Positions 21,775 to 31,772 of a stretch of 64,000 nucleotides of DNA are shown here, one piece after another. This DNA is from Cryptomeria japonica (lineage: Eukaryota; Streptophyta; Pinopsida; Cupressales; Cupressaceae). The stretch lies in assembly GCF_030272615.1 (NCBI RefSeq), contig NC_081408.1:765983330-766047329 (forward strand). Direction: 5' to 3'. The stretch's first letter is position 1, and every line of letters starts with the position of its first letter. A program made the position numbers and the translations under genes. A model generated the notes under the pieces. The model was not told the DNA's origin and searched no databases. It saw nothing but the letters and a program-made list of their open reading frames with translations.

Positions 21775-24700
21775 TTAGGTATAAAACCGTTTGAGGTGCA
21801 TGCTATTGATTGGGTCTGCGAGTGGTTCTCCATCTGATGTAGCCAACTGATATGCCCCGGACCCAAATACAGCAGTGACAACATATGGGCCTAGCCAATT
21901 TGATTCAAACTTGCCTTGATGTTCTCTGTTTGGTTGGTTGCGAGGATTCTCTCGAAGAACAAGATCACCTACCTCAAATGTACGAGGTCTAACTCGGTGA
22001 TTGTAGCTTCTACTCATGCGCTGCTGATAGGCTTTGAGGTGATTGTATGCAGCTTGTCGCTTCTCATCTAGTAACTCTAAGTCCTGAAGACGAGATACTC
22101 TGTATGCTTCATCATCGATGAGATTGTGCAATGAAACTCGTAAGGATGGTATCTCGACCTCAATAGGTAAGATAGCTTCAGCACCATAGACCAATGAATA
22201 AGGAGTTGCACCTGTAGGGGTCCGAATGCTAGTTCGATATGCCCATAGCGCTGGATTCAATTGAACATGCCAATCACGGCCGGCATCATTGACTGTCTTC
22301 TTTAGGATCCTCAATATGTTTTTATTGGATGCTTCGGCCTGACCATTGCCTTGTGGGTAATAGGGAGTGGAAAAGCGGTGTTGGATATGAAATTTATCAC
22401 AAAGCTCACGGACATCCTGATTTTTGAAAGGAAGACCGTTATCTGTGACAATGGACATGGGCACACCATACCGGCAGATGATGTAATTGAGGATGAATGA
22501 GGCGATCTGCTTGCCGGTGACTTGGGTAAGTGGAACAGCTTCGATCCACTTGGTGAAATATTCGGTGGCGGTAATAATGAATTTATGGCCATTGGATGAA
22601 GATGGATGGATTTTACCCACAAGATCAAGACCCCATTGACAAAAAGGCCATGGTGTTGTGATTGGTTGCAGTTCTTGAGCTGGTGCATGTATCAGGTCGC
22701 CATGAACTTGACATTTCTTGCATTTTTTGACAAAGTAGTAGGAATCCTTTTCCATAGATGGCCAATAATATCCAGCTCGCAGGAGTTTCTTGGCGAGTGA
22801 TGGACCACTTGAATGAGTCCCACAAATTCCTTCATGTACCTCTTCCAAAGCCTTTGTTATCTCACCTTGTTCCAGACATCGAAGGAGAGTACCATCAAGA
22901 CCGCGTCGGTATAGGGTTTCGGCAATAATGGTATATCGAGCAGTTTGGCGAATGAAGGTTTTACGTTGGTTATTTGATTGGTTGGGAGGAAGGGTGTGAT
23001 CGCGGAGATAGGTGTAGAACTCACCATACCATGGGGATTCAGAACCGACAAGGTGACATATCATTTCAGATTCCGGGATATCATAAGCGGGAATCCAAAG
23101 CTGTTCTACCAAGAACTCGTAGCGTGTTGAATTCTGTGGAAGATCTAGGAGAGATGCGATGGTAGCCATGGCGTCAGCGGCTCGATTCTGATCTCTTGGT
23201 ATCTGCTCAAAAGTGATAGTAGTGAATGATGTCTTTAGACTGTCCACCATTTGCTTGTATGGCATGAGTTTATCATCTTTGGTCTGATATTCATCTGTTG
23301 CTTGTCGAATGACTAGTTGGGAATCGCCATATACTTGTAGTTCTTGTAATTTCCATTGTACGGCTAACCTGAGTCCTGTGATCAAGGCCTCATACTCTGC
23401 TATATTGTTTGTGCATGGAAATGTGAGCCTGTAAGACTTCGGGATGCTATCACCTTGAGGTGTGATAAACAGAATGCCTGCCCCCGAGCCGTGCCTAGTG
23501 TATGAACCATCAAAATATAGTTTCCATGGTTGTGCTTCTGTGATCATGAATATCTCTTCATCTGGAAAATTGGAAATGAGAGGATGATCGCCTATGAGTG
23601 GTGCATCGGCCAATTGATCTGCAATGACCTGACCTTTGATAGCTTTACGGTCCACATACTCGATGTCGAATTCACTTAGAATCATTACCCATTTAGCTAA
23701 GCGACCTGTCAATGCTGCTTTGTTAAGTAAATACTTGAGTGGATCAATCTTTGCAATGAGTTGCACCTTGTGTGTTAACAGATAGTGCCTCAGTTTAGTG
23801 GCTGCCAAGATTACTGCTAGGCAAGCTCGCTCAATAGGTGTGTAATTGAGTTCATAGCCCACCAGTGTGCGAGAGATATAGTAAATAGCACACTCTTTTC
23901 CTTCTGCATTATGTTGTGCCAGTAGCACACCCAGTGCTGTACTTGTCGCTGAGATATAAAGTAACAACGGTCTACTTGGATCTGGTGGCATCAGCAATGG
24001 TGGATTTATGAGATAGTCTTTAAGCGCCTGAAATGCTTGCTGGCATCTGTCATCCCACTGAAAGCGGATGTTCTTGTGTAGCAGGTGTGTGAATGGGTGA
24101 CACTTATCAGCCAATTGTGCAATGAATCTACGGATAGATTGAAGCCGTCCTTGTAGTGTTCTTAGCTGACTGATATTCTTTGGAGGTGGCATGTCCATGA
24201 TTGCTTTAACCTTTGCTGGATCGACCTCAATGCCTTTGCTTGAGACAATGTATCCTAGAAGCTTCCCGGAGGTCACTCCGAAGACACATTTCTTTGGGTT
24301 GAGTCGAACATGGTATTGTTCCAGTCTATCAAAGATTTTATCTAAGATGTGAAGATGTCCTTCTCTAGTAAGTGATTTTGCTAGTAAATCATCCACATAA
24401 TCTTCCATTATAGTATGCATCATGTCATGGAAGATGGTGGTCATTGCTCTTTGATAGGTCGCTCCTGCATTCTTTAGACCAAAAGGCATTACATTCCAGC
24501 AGTATGTGCCCCATGGACATGTGAAGGCTGTCTTATGTTGGTCCTCTAGTGCGATCTTTATTTGATTGTATCCCGAAAAGCCATCCATGAGTGAAAGCAT
24601 GGCATGTCCTGCTGTCAAATCTACTATGATGTCGATATTTGGTAGAGGGAAGTCATCCTTAGGACATGCCTTATTCAGATCTCTGAAGTCTGTACAAATG

Positions 24701-27700
24701 CGGATGCCCCCTTTTGGTTTGCCAACTGGTACAATGTTGGAGATCCATTCTGCATAATCAATTGGTCTAATGAAACCAACATCCAGGAGTTTCTTGAGTT
24801 CTATTTTGACTAGCACGGCAATCTGAGGATGCATCTTACGAAGCTTCTGCTTGACAGGTTTGGCTCCTTTTGCTACTGTGAGATGATGCATGACTAAATC
24901 AGGATCAAGCCCAGGCATGTCTGCATATGACCATGCAAAGTTGATCTGACGCTGTTGGAAGAACTCTATAAATTGAGGCTGTTCCTCTGGAGTGAGAAGA
25001 GATGCCAGATGTATGATATGAGGATTTTCAGGAGTCCCCACATTGTATTCTTTGGTTTCCTCGATAAGAATCGTTGATCGTTCCTGTTGTGTACTAGCAG
25101 GGAGGATGTCAAACCCTTCATCCTCAGGCGCCTCAGAGAGGTTTTCACCGTTGGATACGCTCTTTCTTTTTACTTTTGTTGGATCAAACAGTGCCACAGT
25201 GTGGTTTTCACTAGAAGATCCATGTTTTAATGTTATATTTTTGCAGCTGAAGGGTTTGGCATCCGCCCCGAAGTATGCTGCGCTATTAAGTTCAATGGCG
25301 AATCCAGCTTTGTGATCCCCGCTTGGTAGATTATCCCTTAATTCCAAAAAGTCAATGATAGCCTCATCATTTTGGAAGAGGTCAAGACATGGGGGATTTG
25401 GTTGGTTCCATTCGATGAGTTCAGGGTGGATAATGGGCATTACTTCATCGATTAAGTTAAGTGCGGGAGATGTATCAGTGAGGGTTAAGACAGTGTGGTG
25501 AAGGTCGTTGATGGTACTCTCCCTGTCAGAATCAGGCGTAGGATGAGACGTAGGGTCTGTGGAAGATGTTTCCAGCTCAGGTACCCAAGTGGTCTTTATC
25601 TGTGCTTCTCCGTAAACAGGAATGTCTTTGCGTGGCGGAGGTGGTGATGTGTCTTCCTCATCTGAAGTGTTAAGCTGTACAGAATCAAATTCCCACTCAT
25701 GTGAGTCGGTCTCTGAATCACTTTCTAGCATCCGATTGCTATACCATACTGGGATGTATTTGGAGTTAAACACGACAGGTGTGATTGGTTTATGTATCCT
25801 TGTAGTGATCGGTGTTGCAGGAATTGTGATGGGGTTTAATGGATTTGTCACTGGAAGTATCGGTAATGGTGACTCAGTGGCTTCTACTGGAACTACTGGT
25901 GCCATAGATGCTGCTGCGGGTTCCAATATAGTTGCTGCTACAAATGGTGTTGCTGATAGGATTACTGGTTCGTTTGATGGGATGAGTGACATTGGTGATG
26001 GTGGAGTTGTGAGCCTTGAGGGGGCAGTGGGGATAGTGCTTGATGGTGCTTTGATTATGAAAGGTATCCTCTTTGCAGTAGGTGGGCAAAATGGTTTGCT
26101 GGGTTTTCCTTTGAATCTGAGTTTAGGAAGGATCTCTTTTTCAAAGCCAAGGCCTGTATTACCTTTGGGCTTGAATTCTGGTAGTAGAGGTTCGTGTCGT
26201 CCTTGTTTGCAGTATCCCAAAGCACTCTGACCATCATATCCCATTCTTTGCATAATGAGGAGGCCTTTGCCATATTGTTCCGTAGGAAGTGTAACTTGCG
26301 GTTTGTCAGTGGTGATGGGATCTTTATAGATCCAGTCCGCCAGGTCCTCATCTTGTGTCTCTTCCTCTTGACTCTTTCCAAGAATGAAAGGCGTTAAGGC
26401 ACATGGAGGCATGATTAGTGGTTGCTGGAGCAACTGCTGTGGTTTACCATGTGTTCTAGGAGAAGTGGGCATTTGTCCCACACAAAAGAGCTGACTCAAG
26501 TTGTATTCTCCAGGACCTTCCTCTGCGATTTTCATCTTAAGCTTTTCTTGCTTGGGTATAGGGGTGTTTGAACTAGCAAGAGAGGCGGGATTTACATATG
26601 ATGTGGAGGAAATGGCTTCCCTATTATTAGGAACAGTAATTTCTGGTTGATGGCTGATATTATGGCAAAATGCAAAGGGATTTGCATCGCCCAGGATTGT
26701 GATCTCTGCACCATTATGTGGGAACTTGATACATTGATGGTAGGTAGATGGAACGGCTTGCATGGCATGTATCCAAGGTCTTCCTAATAATAGATTATAT
26801 GGCAGAGGAAGGTCCAGAACCTGACAAATTATGTGTTTTACCATAGGGCCCACTCGGATTGGTAGTACCACAGCTCCTTTGGATGAACGCTCTGCATCAT
26901 CATAGGCTTTGATGGTGATCTTCTTACGAGAATCCACTGATTCTATTGCATATCCCAATGCTGTGACCAACTGTAGTGTGCAAATGTTTAGGCCTGCTCC
27001 ATTATCGATCAAGACTCGCTTGATCCTGTGTTGGTTGACGAAGCCTTCAATGTGGAGTGAGGCGTTATGAGGTTGCTGGAAGGAAGAGTTGTCGCTTTCA
27101 GAAAAAGTGAGACAAGGTGATGACTTTAGATTTCCAACCATGGCTTGAAATTGGTCTGTGTTCAGGTTTGCAGGGACTGACGCCTCTTGGAGTGCTTGAT
27201 CCAAGATTGTTTTATGAGATGGCGATAGGCGTAATAGTTCTAAAATGGATATGAGCGCAGGCGTTTTGTCTAATTGTTCCACAAGATTGTACTGCTTTGG
27301 ATTGGAGGTGGTGCCTTGTGGAGCTGCCTTGATGGTGACCTTGCCACGACGTGTAACAACATTGCAATTTGAGGTGGGATTTTTGAAGGTTATGGTTGCA
27401 ATTTGTTCACTGGCATCATACAGGTGATTTACAGTGTAGTTATACGCAGCCTGCGTATAATCAGTGGTATCAGTGCCTCGCCGGGAAGTGGAAGGACCCC
27501 TTTGATCTTGTGATGGAAGTGGATTCTTAAACATTAAATGATCATTATTTGTCATTTTTGGATCATGTCCTTCAATCTCAATTTCTCCTCGATCAATAAG
27601 ATCTTGAATGAGATCTTTCAATCGATGACAATTACTTGTCTTGTGTCCTCGTCCTTGATGGAACTCACAATGTTCAGTATCTCTCCACCATGCTGGTTTG

Positions 27701-29055
27701 ACCTGAGGCTCATAGTTGGATAGCTTAGGTAGAGTGATCAAATTCTGAGAAAGGAGTTGTCGCAACACTGTTTCAATGGGTTCCCCTAAGGGAGTGTATG
27801 TACGTTTTTGTTTTTGTGGACGAGGTCTTGGTTCATCCTGAGATGTGATGCGACCTTGATTAGGAGGAACATTTGTGTTATTTTGAGGTGGAGGATTTTG
27901 TCCTGCAAACCGAACCACAGGTTGTGCATTTTGGATAGTTCGAGCATCCACAACCCCATCGTTGACGATATTCTTATTCTTGTTCCAAAAGTTTGGTTTA
28001 TCACTATTGAATCGCGGGCGAGGACCATCTTTTGGTTCATTAAAGATTTTGATGAGTCCTTTCTTGATGAGTGCCCTTTCACATTTTATACCTTTGGTGA
28101 TCATATCGTTAAAGGAGTCTGTGTCTTTGACATCCAGGTGAAATTCCATTTCTTCGTTTAAGTTGGAAATGAAAATTTCCACTAGTTCTCGTTCAGGTAA
28201 CTGAAGAGAACGTCTGCTAGACATTTGGCGCCATCGTTGCAGGAATATTGAGAATAGTTCACCTGGTTTTTGTTTGGTATTGCATAGATCAGCCATGGTG
28301 ATGTCACGTTCAATGTTATAAGAGTAATGAGATAGGAACTTCTGGATGAGTTCCTCAAATGTTCTTATGCCACCTGGTAGTCGGGAAAACCATGATGTGG
28401 TTGTTCCTCCCAAGCTTTGGGGAAAAAGGCGCATTAGGTATGTGTCCTCATAAGCTACTTCAAGACAAGCAGAATGAAATTCTCGGACATGATCACGGGG
28501 ATCCCCCTTTCCTCTATATTTTTCAAATTTGGGTGTTTCAAACCCGCGTGGAAAGGGTGGCATATAAATATTCCTATCAAACGGATAGGGACAGATGTCG
28601 TTAAGTGAAAATTGATTGGTCTTAACACCACTATGAAGTTGTTGGGCGAGATTCGCGACTTGTTGCCGCAACATCTCCATTTCATTTGGAGGAGGAGGTG
28701 GTGGGTTACCTCGAGGGATGTTATATCTGATGGGATCTCTACGCCTTTCCTCCTCATGGCGACTTTGTCTTTCTGATGCTTGTCTTAATTGGGCAAGATC
28801 AAAGTCTGAGGGGAGTTTGGCTCCTTCTTGAGCAAGTCTTAAGAAGTGAGCATCCGCATTGCTCCTTAATATTTCATCAAATAATTTGTTAAAATGAGGG
28901 TTATGCTGAACCCTTTCGATTGTTGAAGGAGTGGGAGTACTTGGGTTTTCGTCATTCACATTTCCTCCAAGTGCTTCTTGAAATTCATTGAGGTTGTCCT
29001 CTTCTTCCTCAATTTCTATTTCTCGTTGCCTTGATCGTGATCGGGTTTGAGCCAT
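21775..29055 (-). CDS. Tat-type Ty3/gypsy Gag-Pol polyprotein, intact
   Basis: A single frame of 2426 codons from the ATG at 29055 (ACAAAATGGCT context, protein begins MAQTRSRSRQRE). An in-frame ATG at 29151 would add 32 residues. Order: capsid-type Gag (about 173-313); zinc knuckle C463-x2-H466-x4-H471-x4-C476; aspartic protease with IDNGAG (D684); G-patch-like segment (929-971); a long Pro/Ser/Thr-rich spacer; RT with D1456 and YVDD (1553-1556); a first RNase H whose usual first Asp is absent (LYISATST); a second, archaeal-type RNase H with D1849, E1887, D1911 and D1961 all present; and integrase with an HHCC finger (H2074, H2081, C2112, C2115) and D2144, D2205, E2241 (D-D-35-E). It ends MHLKRFYT. 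Gag and Pol share one frame with no stop or shift, so processing must separate them. Confidence 0.95.
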   Translation of the reverse strand: MAQTRSRSRQREIEIEEEEDNLNEFQEALGGNVNDENPSTPTPSTIERVQHNPHFNKLFDEILRSNADAHFLRLAQEGAKLPSDFDLAQLRQASERQSRHEEERRRDPIRYNIPRGNPPPPPPNEMEMLRQQVANLAQQLHSGVKTNQFSLNDICPYPFDRNIYMPPFPRGFETPKFEKYRGKGDPRDHVREFHSACLEVAYEDTYLMRLFPQSLGGTTTSWFSRLPGGIRTFEELIQKFLSHYSYNIERDITMADLCNTKQKPGELFSIFLQRWRQMSSRRSLQLPERELVEIFISNLNEEMEFHLDVKDTDSFNDMITKGIKCERALIKKGLIKIFNEPKDGPRPRFNSDKPNFWNKNKNIVNDGVVDARTIQNAQPVVRFAGQNPPPQNNTNVPPNQGRITSQDEPRPRPQKQKRTYTPLGEPIETVLRQLLSQNLITLPKLSNYEPQVKPAWWRDTEHCEFHQGRGHKTSNCHRLKDLIQDLIDRGEIEIEGHDPKMTNNDHLMFKNPLPSQDQRGPSTSRRGTDTTDYTQAAYNYTVNHLYDASEQIATITFKNPTSNCNVVTRRGKVTIKAAPQGTTSNPKQYNLVEQLDKTPALISILELLRLSPSHKTILDQALQEASVPANLNTDQFQAMVGNLKSSPCLTFSESDNSSFQQPHNASLHIEGFVNQHRIKRVLIDNGAGLNICTLQLVTALGYAIESVDSRKKITIKAYDDAERSSKGAVVLPIRVGPMVKHIICQVLDLPLPYNLLLGRPWIHAMQAVPSTYHQCIKFPHNGAEITILGDANPFAFCHNISHQPEITVPNNREAISSTSYVNPASLASSNTPIPKQEKLKMKIAEEGPGEYNLSQLFCVGQMPTSPRTHGKPQQLLQQPLIMPPCALTPFILGKSQEEETQDEDLADWIYKDPITTDKPQVTLPTEQYGKGLLIMQRMGYDGQSALGYCKQGRHEPLLPEFKPKGNTGLGFEKEILPKLRFKGKPSKPFCPPTAKRIPFIIKAPSSTIPTAPSRLTTPPSPMSLIPSNEPVILSATPFVAATILEPAAASMAPVVPVEATESPLPILPVTNPLNPITIPATPITTRIHKPITPVVFNSKYIPVWYSNRMLESDSETDSHEWEFDSVQLNTSDEEDTSPPPPRKDIPVYGEAQIKTTWVPELETSSTDPTSHPTPDSDRESTINDLHHTVLTLTDTSPALNLIDEVMPIIHPELIEWNQPNPPCLDLFQNDEAIIDFLELRDNLPSGDHKAGFAIELNSAAYFGADAKPFSCKNITLKHGSSSENHTVALFDPTKVKRKSVSNGENLSEAPEDEGFDILPASTQQERSTILIEETKEYNVGTPENPHIIHLASLLTPEEQPQFIEFFQQRQINFAWSYADMPGLDPDLVMHHLTVAKGAKPVKQKLRKMHPQIAVLVKIELKKLLDVGFIRPIDYAEWISNIVPVGKPKGGIRICTDFRDLNKACPKDDFPLPNIDIIVDLTAGHAMLSLMDGFSGYNQIKIALEDQHKTAFTCPWGTYCWNVMPFGLKNAGATYQRAMTTIFHDMMHTIMEDYVDDLLAKSLTREGHLHILDKIFDRLEQYHVRLNPKKCVFGVTSGKLLGYIVSSKGIEVDPAKVKAIMDMPPPKNISQLRTLQGRLQSIRRFIAQLADKCHPFTHLLHKNIRFQWDDRCQQAFQALKDYLINPPLLMPPDPSRPLLLYISATSTALGVLLAQHNAEGKECAIYYISRTLVGYELNYTPIERACLAVILAATKLRHYLLTHKVQLIAKIDPLKYLLNKAALTGRLAKWVMILSEFDIEYVDRKAIKGQVIADQLADAPLIGDHPLISNFPDEEIFMITEAQPWKLYFDGSYTRHGSGAGILFITPQGDSIPKSYRLTFPCTNNIAEYEALITGLRLAVQWKLQELQVYGDSQLVIRQATDEYQTKDDKLMPYKQMVDSLKTSFTTITFEQIPRDQNRAADAMATIASLLDLPQNSTRYEFLVEQLWIPAYDIPESEMICHLVGSESPWYGEFYTYLRDHTLPPNQSNNQRKTFIRQTARYTIIAETLYRRGLDGTLLRCLEQGEITKALEEVHEGICGTHSSGPSLAKKLLRAGYYWPSMEKDSYYFVKKCKKCQVHGDLIHAPAQELQPITTPWPFCQWGLDLVGKIHPSSSNGHKFIITATEYFTKWIEAVPLTQVTGKQIASFILNYIICRYGVPMSIVTDNGLPFKNQDVRELCDKFHIQHRFSTPYYPQGNGQAEASNKNILRILKKTVNDAGRDWHVQLNPALWAYRTSIRTPTGATPYSLVYGAEAILPIEVEIPSLRVSLHNLIDDEAYRVSRLQDLELLDEKRQAAYNHLKAYQQRMSRSYNHRVRPRTFEVGDLVLRENPRNQPNREHQGKFESNWLGPYVVTAVFGSGAYQLATSDGEPLADPINSMHLKRFYT

Positions 29056-31750
29056 TTTGTTTGCAAGTTTGTTTTGAAGTTGATTGAAGATGATGATGAG
29101 TTGGTGATGAAATGAAAGATTGATGGTTGGTGGATTGTAGATCTCTAGCACTCTAAAGGTAAATGTAACCAGAATTCTTTCTTTGAATTGCTTGTTTGTT
29201 TTGATGATTTTGGATGTGATAAGGTGTAGAGAAATCTGAGATGTGTTACATATTTTGACTACCTAGTAATGAGAGGATTCACTCATGAACTAGTTTTAAC
29301 CTGCGTAGATGTGTCTCTTAGGATGAGCTTATCCTAGATGTAGAAACAATCTAAAAAGTGATGTGATGTGTTTTGATTTCAAGCAATATCTAAAAAAGAA
29401 TCTTGGGACAAGAACCTCTTAATGCTTTGAGAGTTTTGGGATGGATTGATGATGAAGTGATGATGTATGAATGAGATGATGGATGTTTTTGTTTTTCAAC
29501 TTCAATAAAAACTTTGGGTTATAAATGGGACAAACTCTATCTCTTCCCTTTCAGGCATTGATGGCACTTCTCGAGCTATGTTGTAGGTGATACAGATGTT
29601 TGGGAAGAAACTGGGATTAATCTTTCCTCCTTGATTTTTGTGATAACTCAGAGCTCTATATTGCACAAAAGCTCTGCGGTTTAATGATTTGGAATCAAAC
29701 TCGTTTGTTTTACCTTGAAGGTATAGACGCATGCGATGTAGAAAGACTCTATGGGAGACAAAGATTTGTCGATTGATATAGAAGAATTTCCTCCTTTTGA
29801 TCAAAGCCTTTGAGCTTAATGGTCTTCTTTTCAAGGTAATATTTTGATGACACTTCTTCTTTCGCAAGATGTGAAGAATGGTCATAAAAGTTGTGACTCT
29901 GTGTTGTTTGCACTTTGTTTTTGGTATTTTTGGTTGTGTTGACAGATGTTGGATGAATACTTTGTTTTTGGGATTGATTTTCTGATTTTTCTTTGACAAG
30001 AAAACAAAGCAAGCACACAAACACAAAATTGTAGCCTCAAAGGCACAAATGAGTATGGGTCTAGATCAACCCAATTCTTGGACTTGTTTTTGACCCTTCC
30101 TTTAGATGTATTTTAAGGTGTATTTCCAAAGCCTGAAGTCGGCTCAATTTGCTCTAGGTCTGTAAAACGAACACACTTCAAACACTCTTTATCCCTATGG
30201 TCAAATGGCCAGTTGTGATAAATTTAGCCCACATCTTGATATTTCTTCGACTTTGGTACTACATACCTTATGAATCCCGCCGTGGCAGGTAAGGATGTGA
30301 TATACTAAGTCTTGCACGAGCATAACAAATAGATGATCCCTATGATGGGGGAGTCACCACTTTTATCAAGCCACAAGTGACTTTTCAAAAAGCTATGTTT
30401 CTACTCAAGGAAATATGTATGGTGAGTATCTTGGGAGCAAAACCATCTATGCTCTTGCACTAAATTATATCTCAAATATCCTCAATCAATAGAACAGGTG
30501 GGCTACTACTTAAAGGTGTTTAGTCATGTTCGATGTTTTTGGACATAAGTTCATTCTGCAGTGACTCACTTAAGAGCCTTGTAACTGGTGGTGGGGCCCA
30601 TTTGTCCTTTCGGCCAGTTACACTGTAGGAACAGCTATACCCAAGGCTACAGCTTTCGCTCTCACCTGATTTCTATAGCGGCTCGAAGGATTTACCGCTC
30701 GAGGTCGTTCCCAAGAGTATCGATCCCTTGGCAGGCCTCTCTTAAAAAGATAAAATTTGAGTGTTACTAACACTTTTCTCTTGCACCTAGGACCACGAGA
30801 GCCAAGGGAGAGGATAGTGTGTGTTAGAGGTAGGACCACTCGACCAACTCTTTGCACAAGTGTGCCAAGCACGAAAAACACTTGTTCTTTTTAATCTATC
30901 ATTGCAATATGATCTAACTATTTGGAGATGTTGCTCCAACAATCATGGTGTTCTTTTTAATTTTCAAAGGCAATTGTTTGAGTAAACTAGAATTTGAAAA
31001 TCCTGGTCAACTTAATGAAAAACACGTTTGCATGAAGTAAAATTGCTTTGAAAATGAGACAAGTTGATTGTGAATTTTATTTGCACCAAAAATGGAAGTG
31101 TGGATTGTGAGTTTTATCTGGATGCAAGAAATAAAATTTGCCTTGTTGATTTTAAGCACCAAAACGAAGTTTGTTTCCTAACTTGCAAAAAAAAAATAAA
31201 GTTGTTTTTGTATAAGTTTGTGGTTCTTTTTACCTTGGAACAATGAAATTCTTTTTAAGAGCCCCAAACAAATGTGTGATTCTTTTTTTAAAAGCCCAAA
31301 TTTGAAATGTGAAGTTAATTTTAAACCAAAATAAAAAGTGAATTCATTTTTAAAACCAACTTCAAAAGCAAGTTAGTTAAAAATATAAATCTACTTTTTA
31401 ATCTAATTTAAATCTGCACAAAAGAGAAAAAGAGTTAGTAAAATCCGCCTATTTGGTGGGCTTCTACAAGCCTAATTTTTTTCTTTTTTTTTGGTTACAA
31501 GGTGATTTGTACAACGTTTTGTTACAATAGTGCTAGTCTGCGTTTGAACAGAGGCACTATTTAACACAAACGCACTAAAAGAAAGGGAAAGACAGAGAAG
31601 GAAAAAAAGCACTGAAACAGGGTGAATAGCGCCAAAATAATGTCAAATGCACCAAAATAGTGTCAAAAGTGCAACCTGTGTGACATTTTCAACATTCAAA
31701 AATGTTATTGGTGTAAAAAAAAAAAAAAAAGTTGATCTTTTTGGTGTTTG
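29056..31750 (-). other. leader between 5' LTR and gag of the gypsy element
   Basis: About 2.7 kb. A 174-codon sense frame (30026-29502) begins MCLCACFVFLSKK and is rich in Lys, Arg and Gln, with no recognised domain. It may be chance or a small accessory frame. A less AT-rich island lies at 30540-30880. It contains, in element sense, AATCAGGTGAGAG (around 30671-30659), an excellent match to a plant splice donor; some Tat/Ogre elements are known to splice their leader. A poly-A/T stretch and GTGTAAAAAA lie near 31711-31730, just inside the PBS. Confidence 0.45.
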
Positions 31751-31770
31751 GATTCACGTCGGGTTCACCA
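31751..31770 (-). promoter_or_regulatory. primer-binding site of the gypsy element
   Basis: In element sense the sequence 2 nt after the 5' LTR reads TGGTGAACCCGACGTGAATC. It starts with TGG, as required for pairing with a tRNA 3' CCA end. I could not assign the primer tRNA from memory. Confidence 0.7.
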
Positions 31771-31772
31771 AA

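Noticed and set aside
25622-26230. 202-codon plus-strand open frame opposite gag-pol
   Set aside because: It is antisense to the protease-RT spacer of an intact polyprotein. Its Gly/Val/Ser-rich composition is just the complement of the Pro/Thr/Ile-rich spacer.
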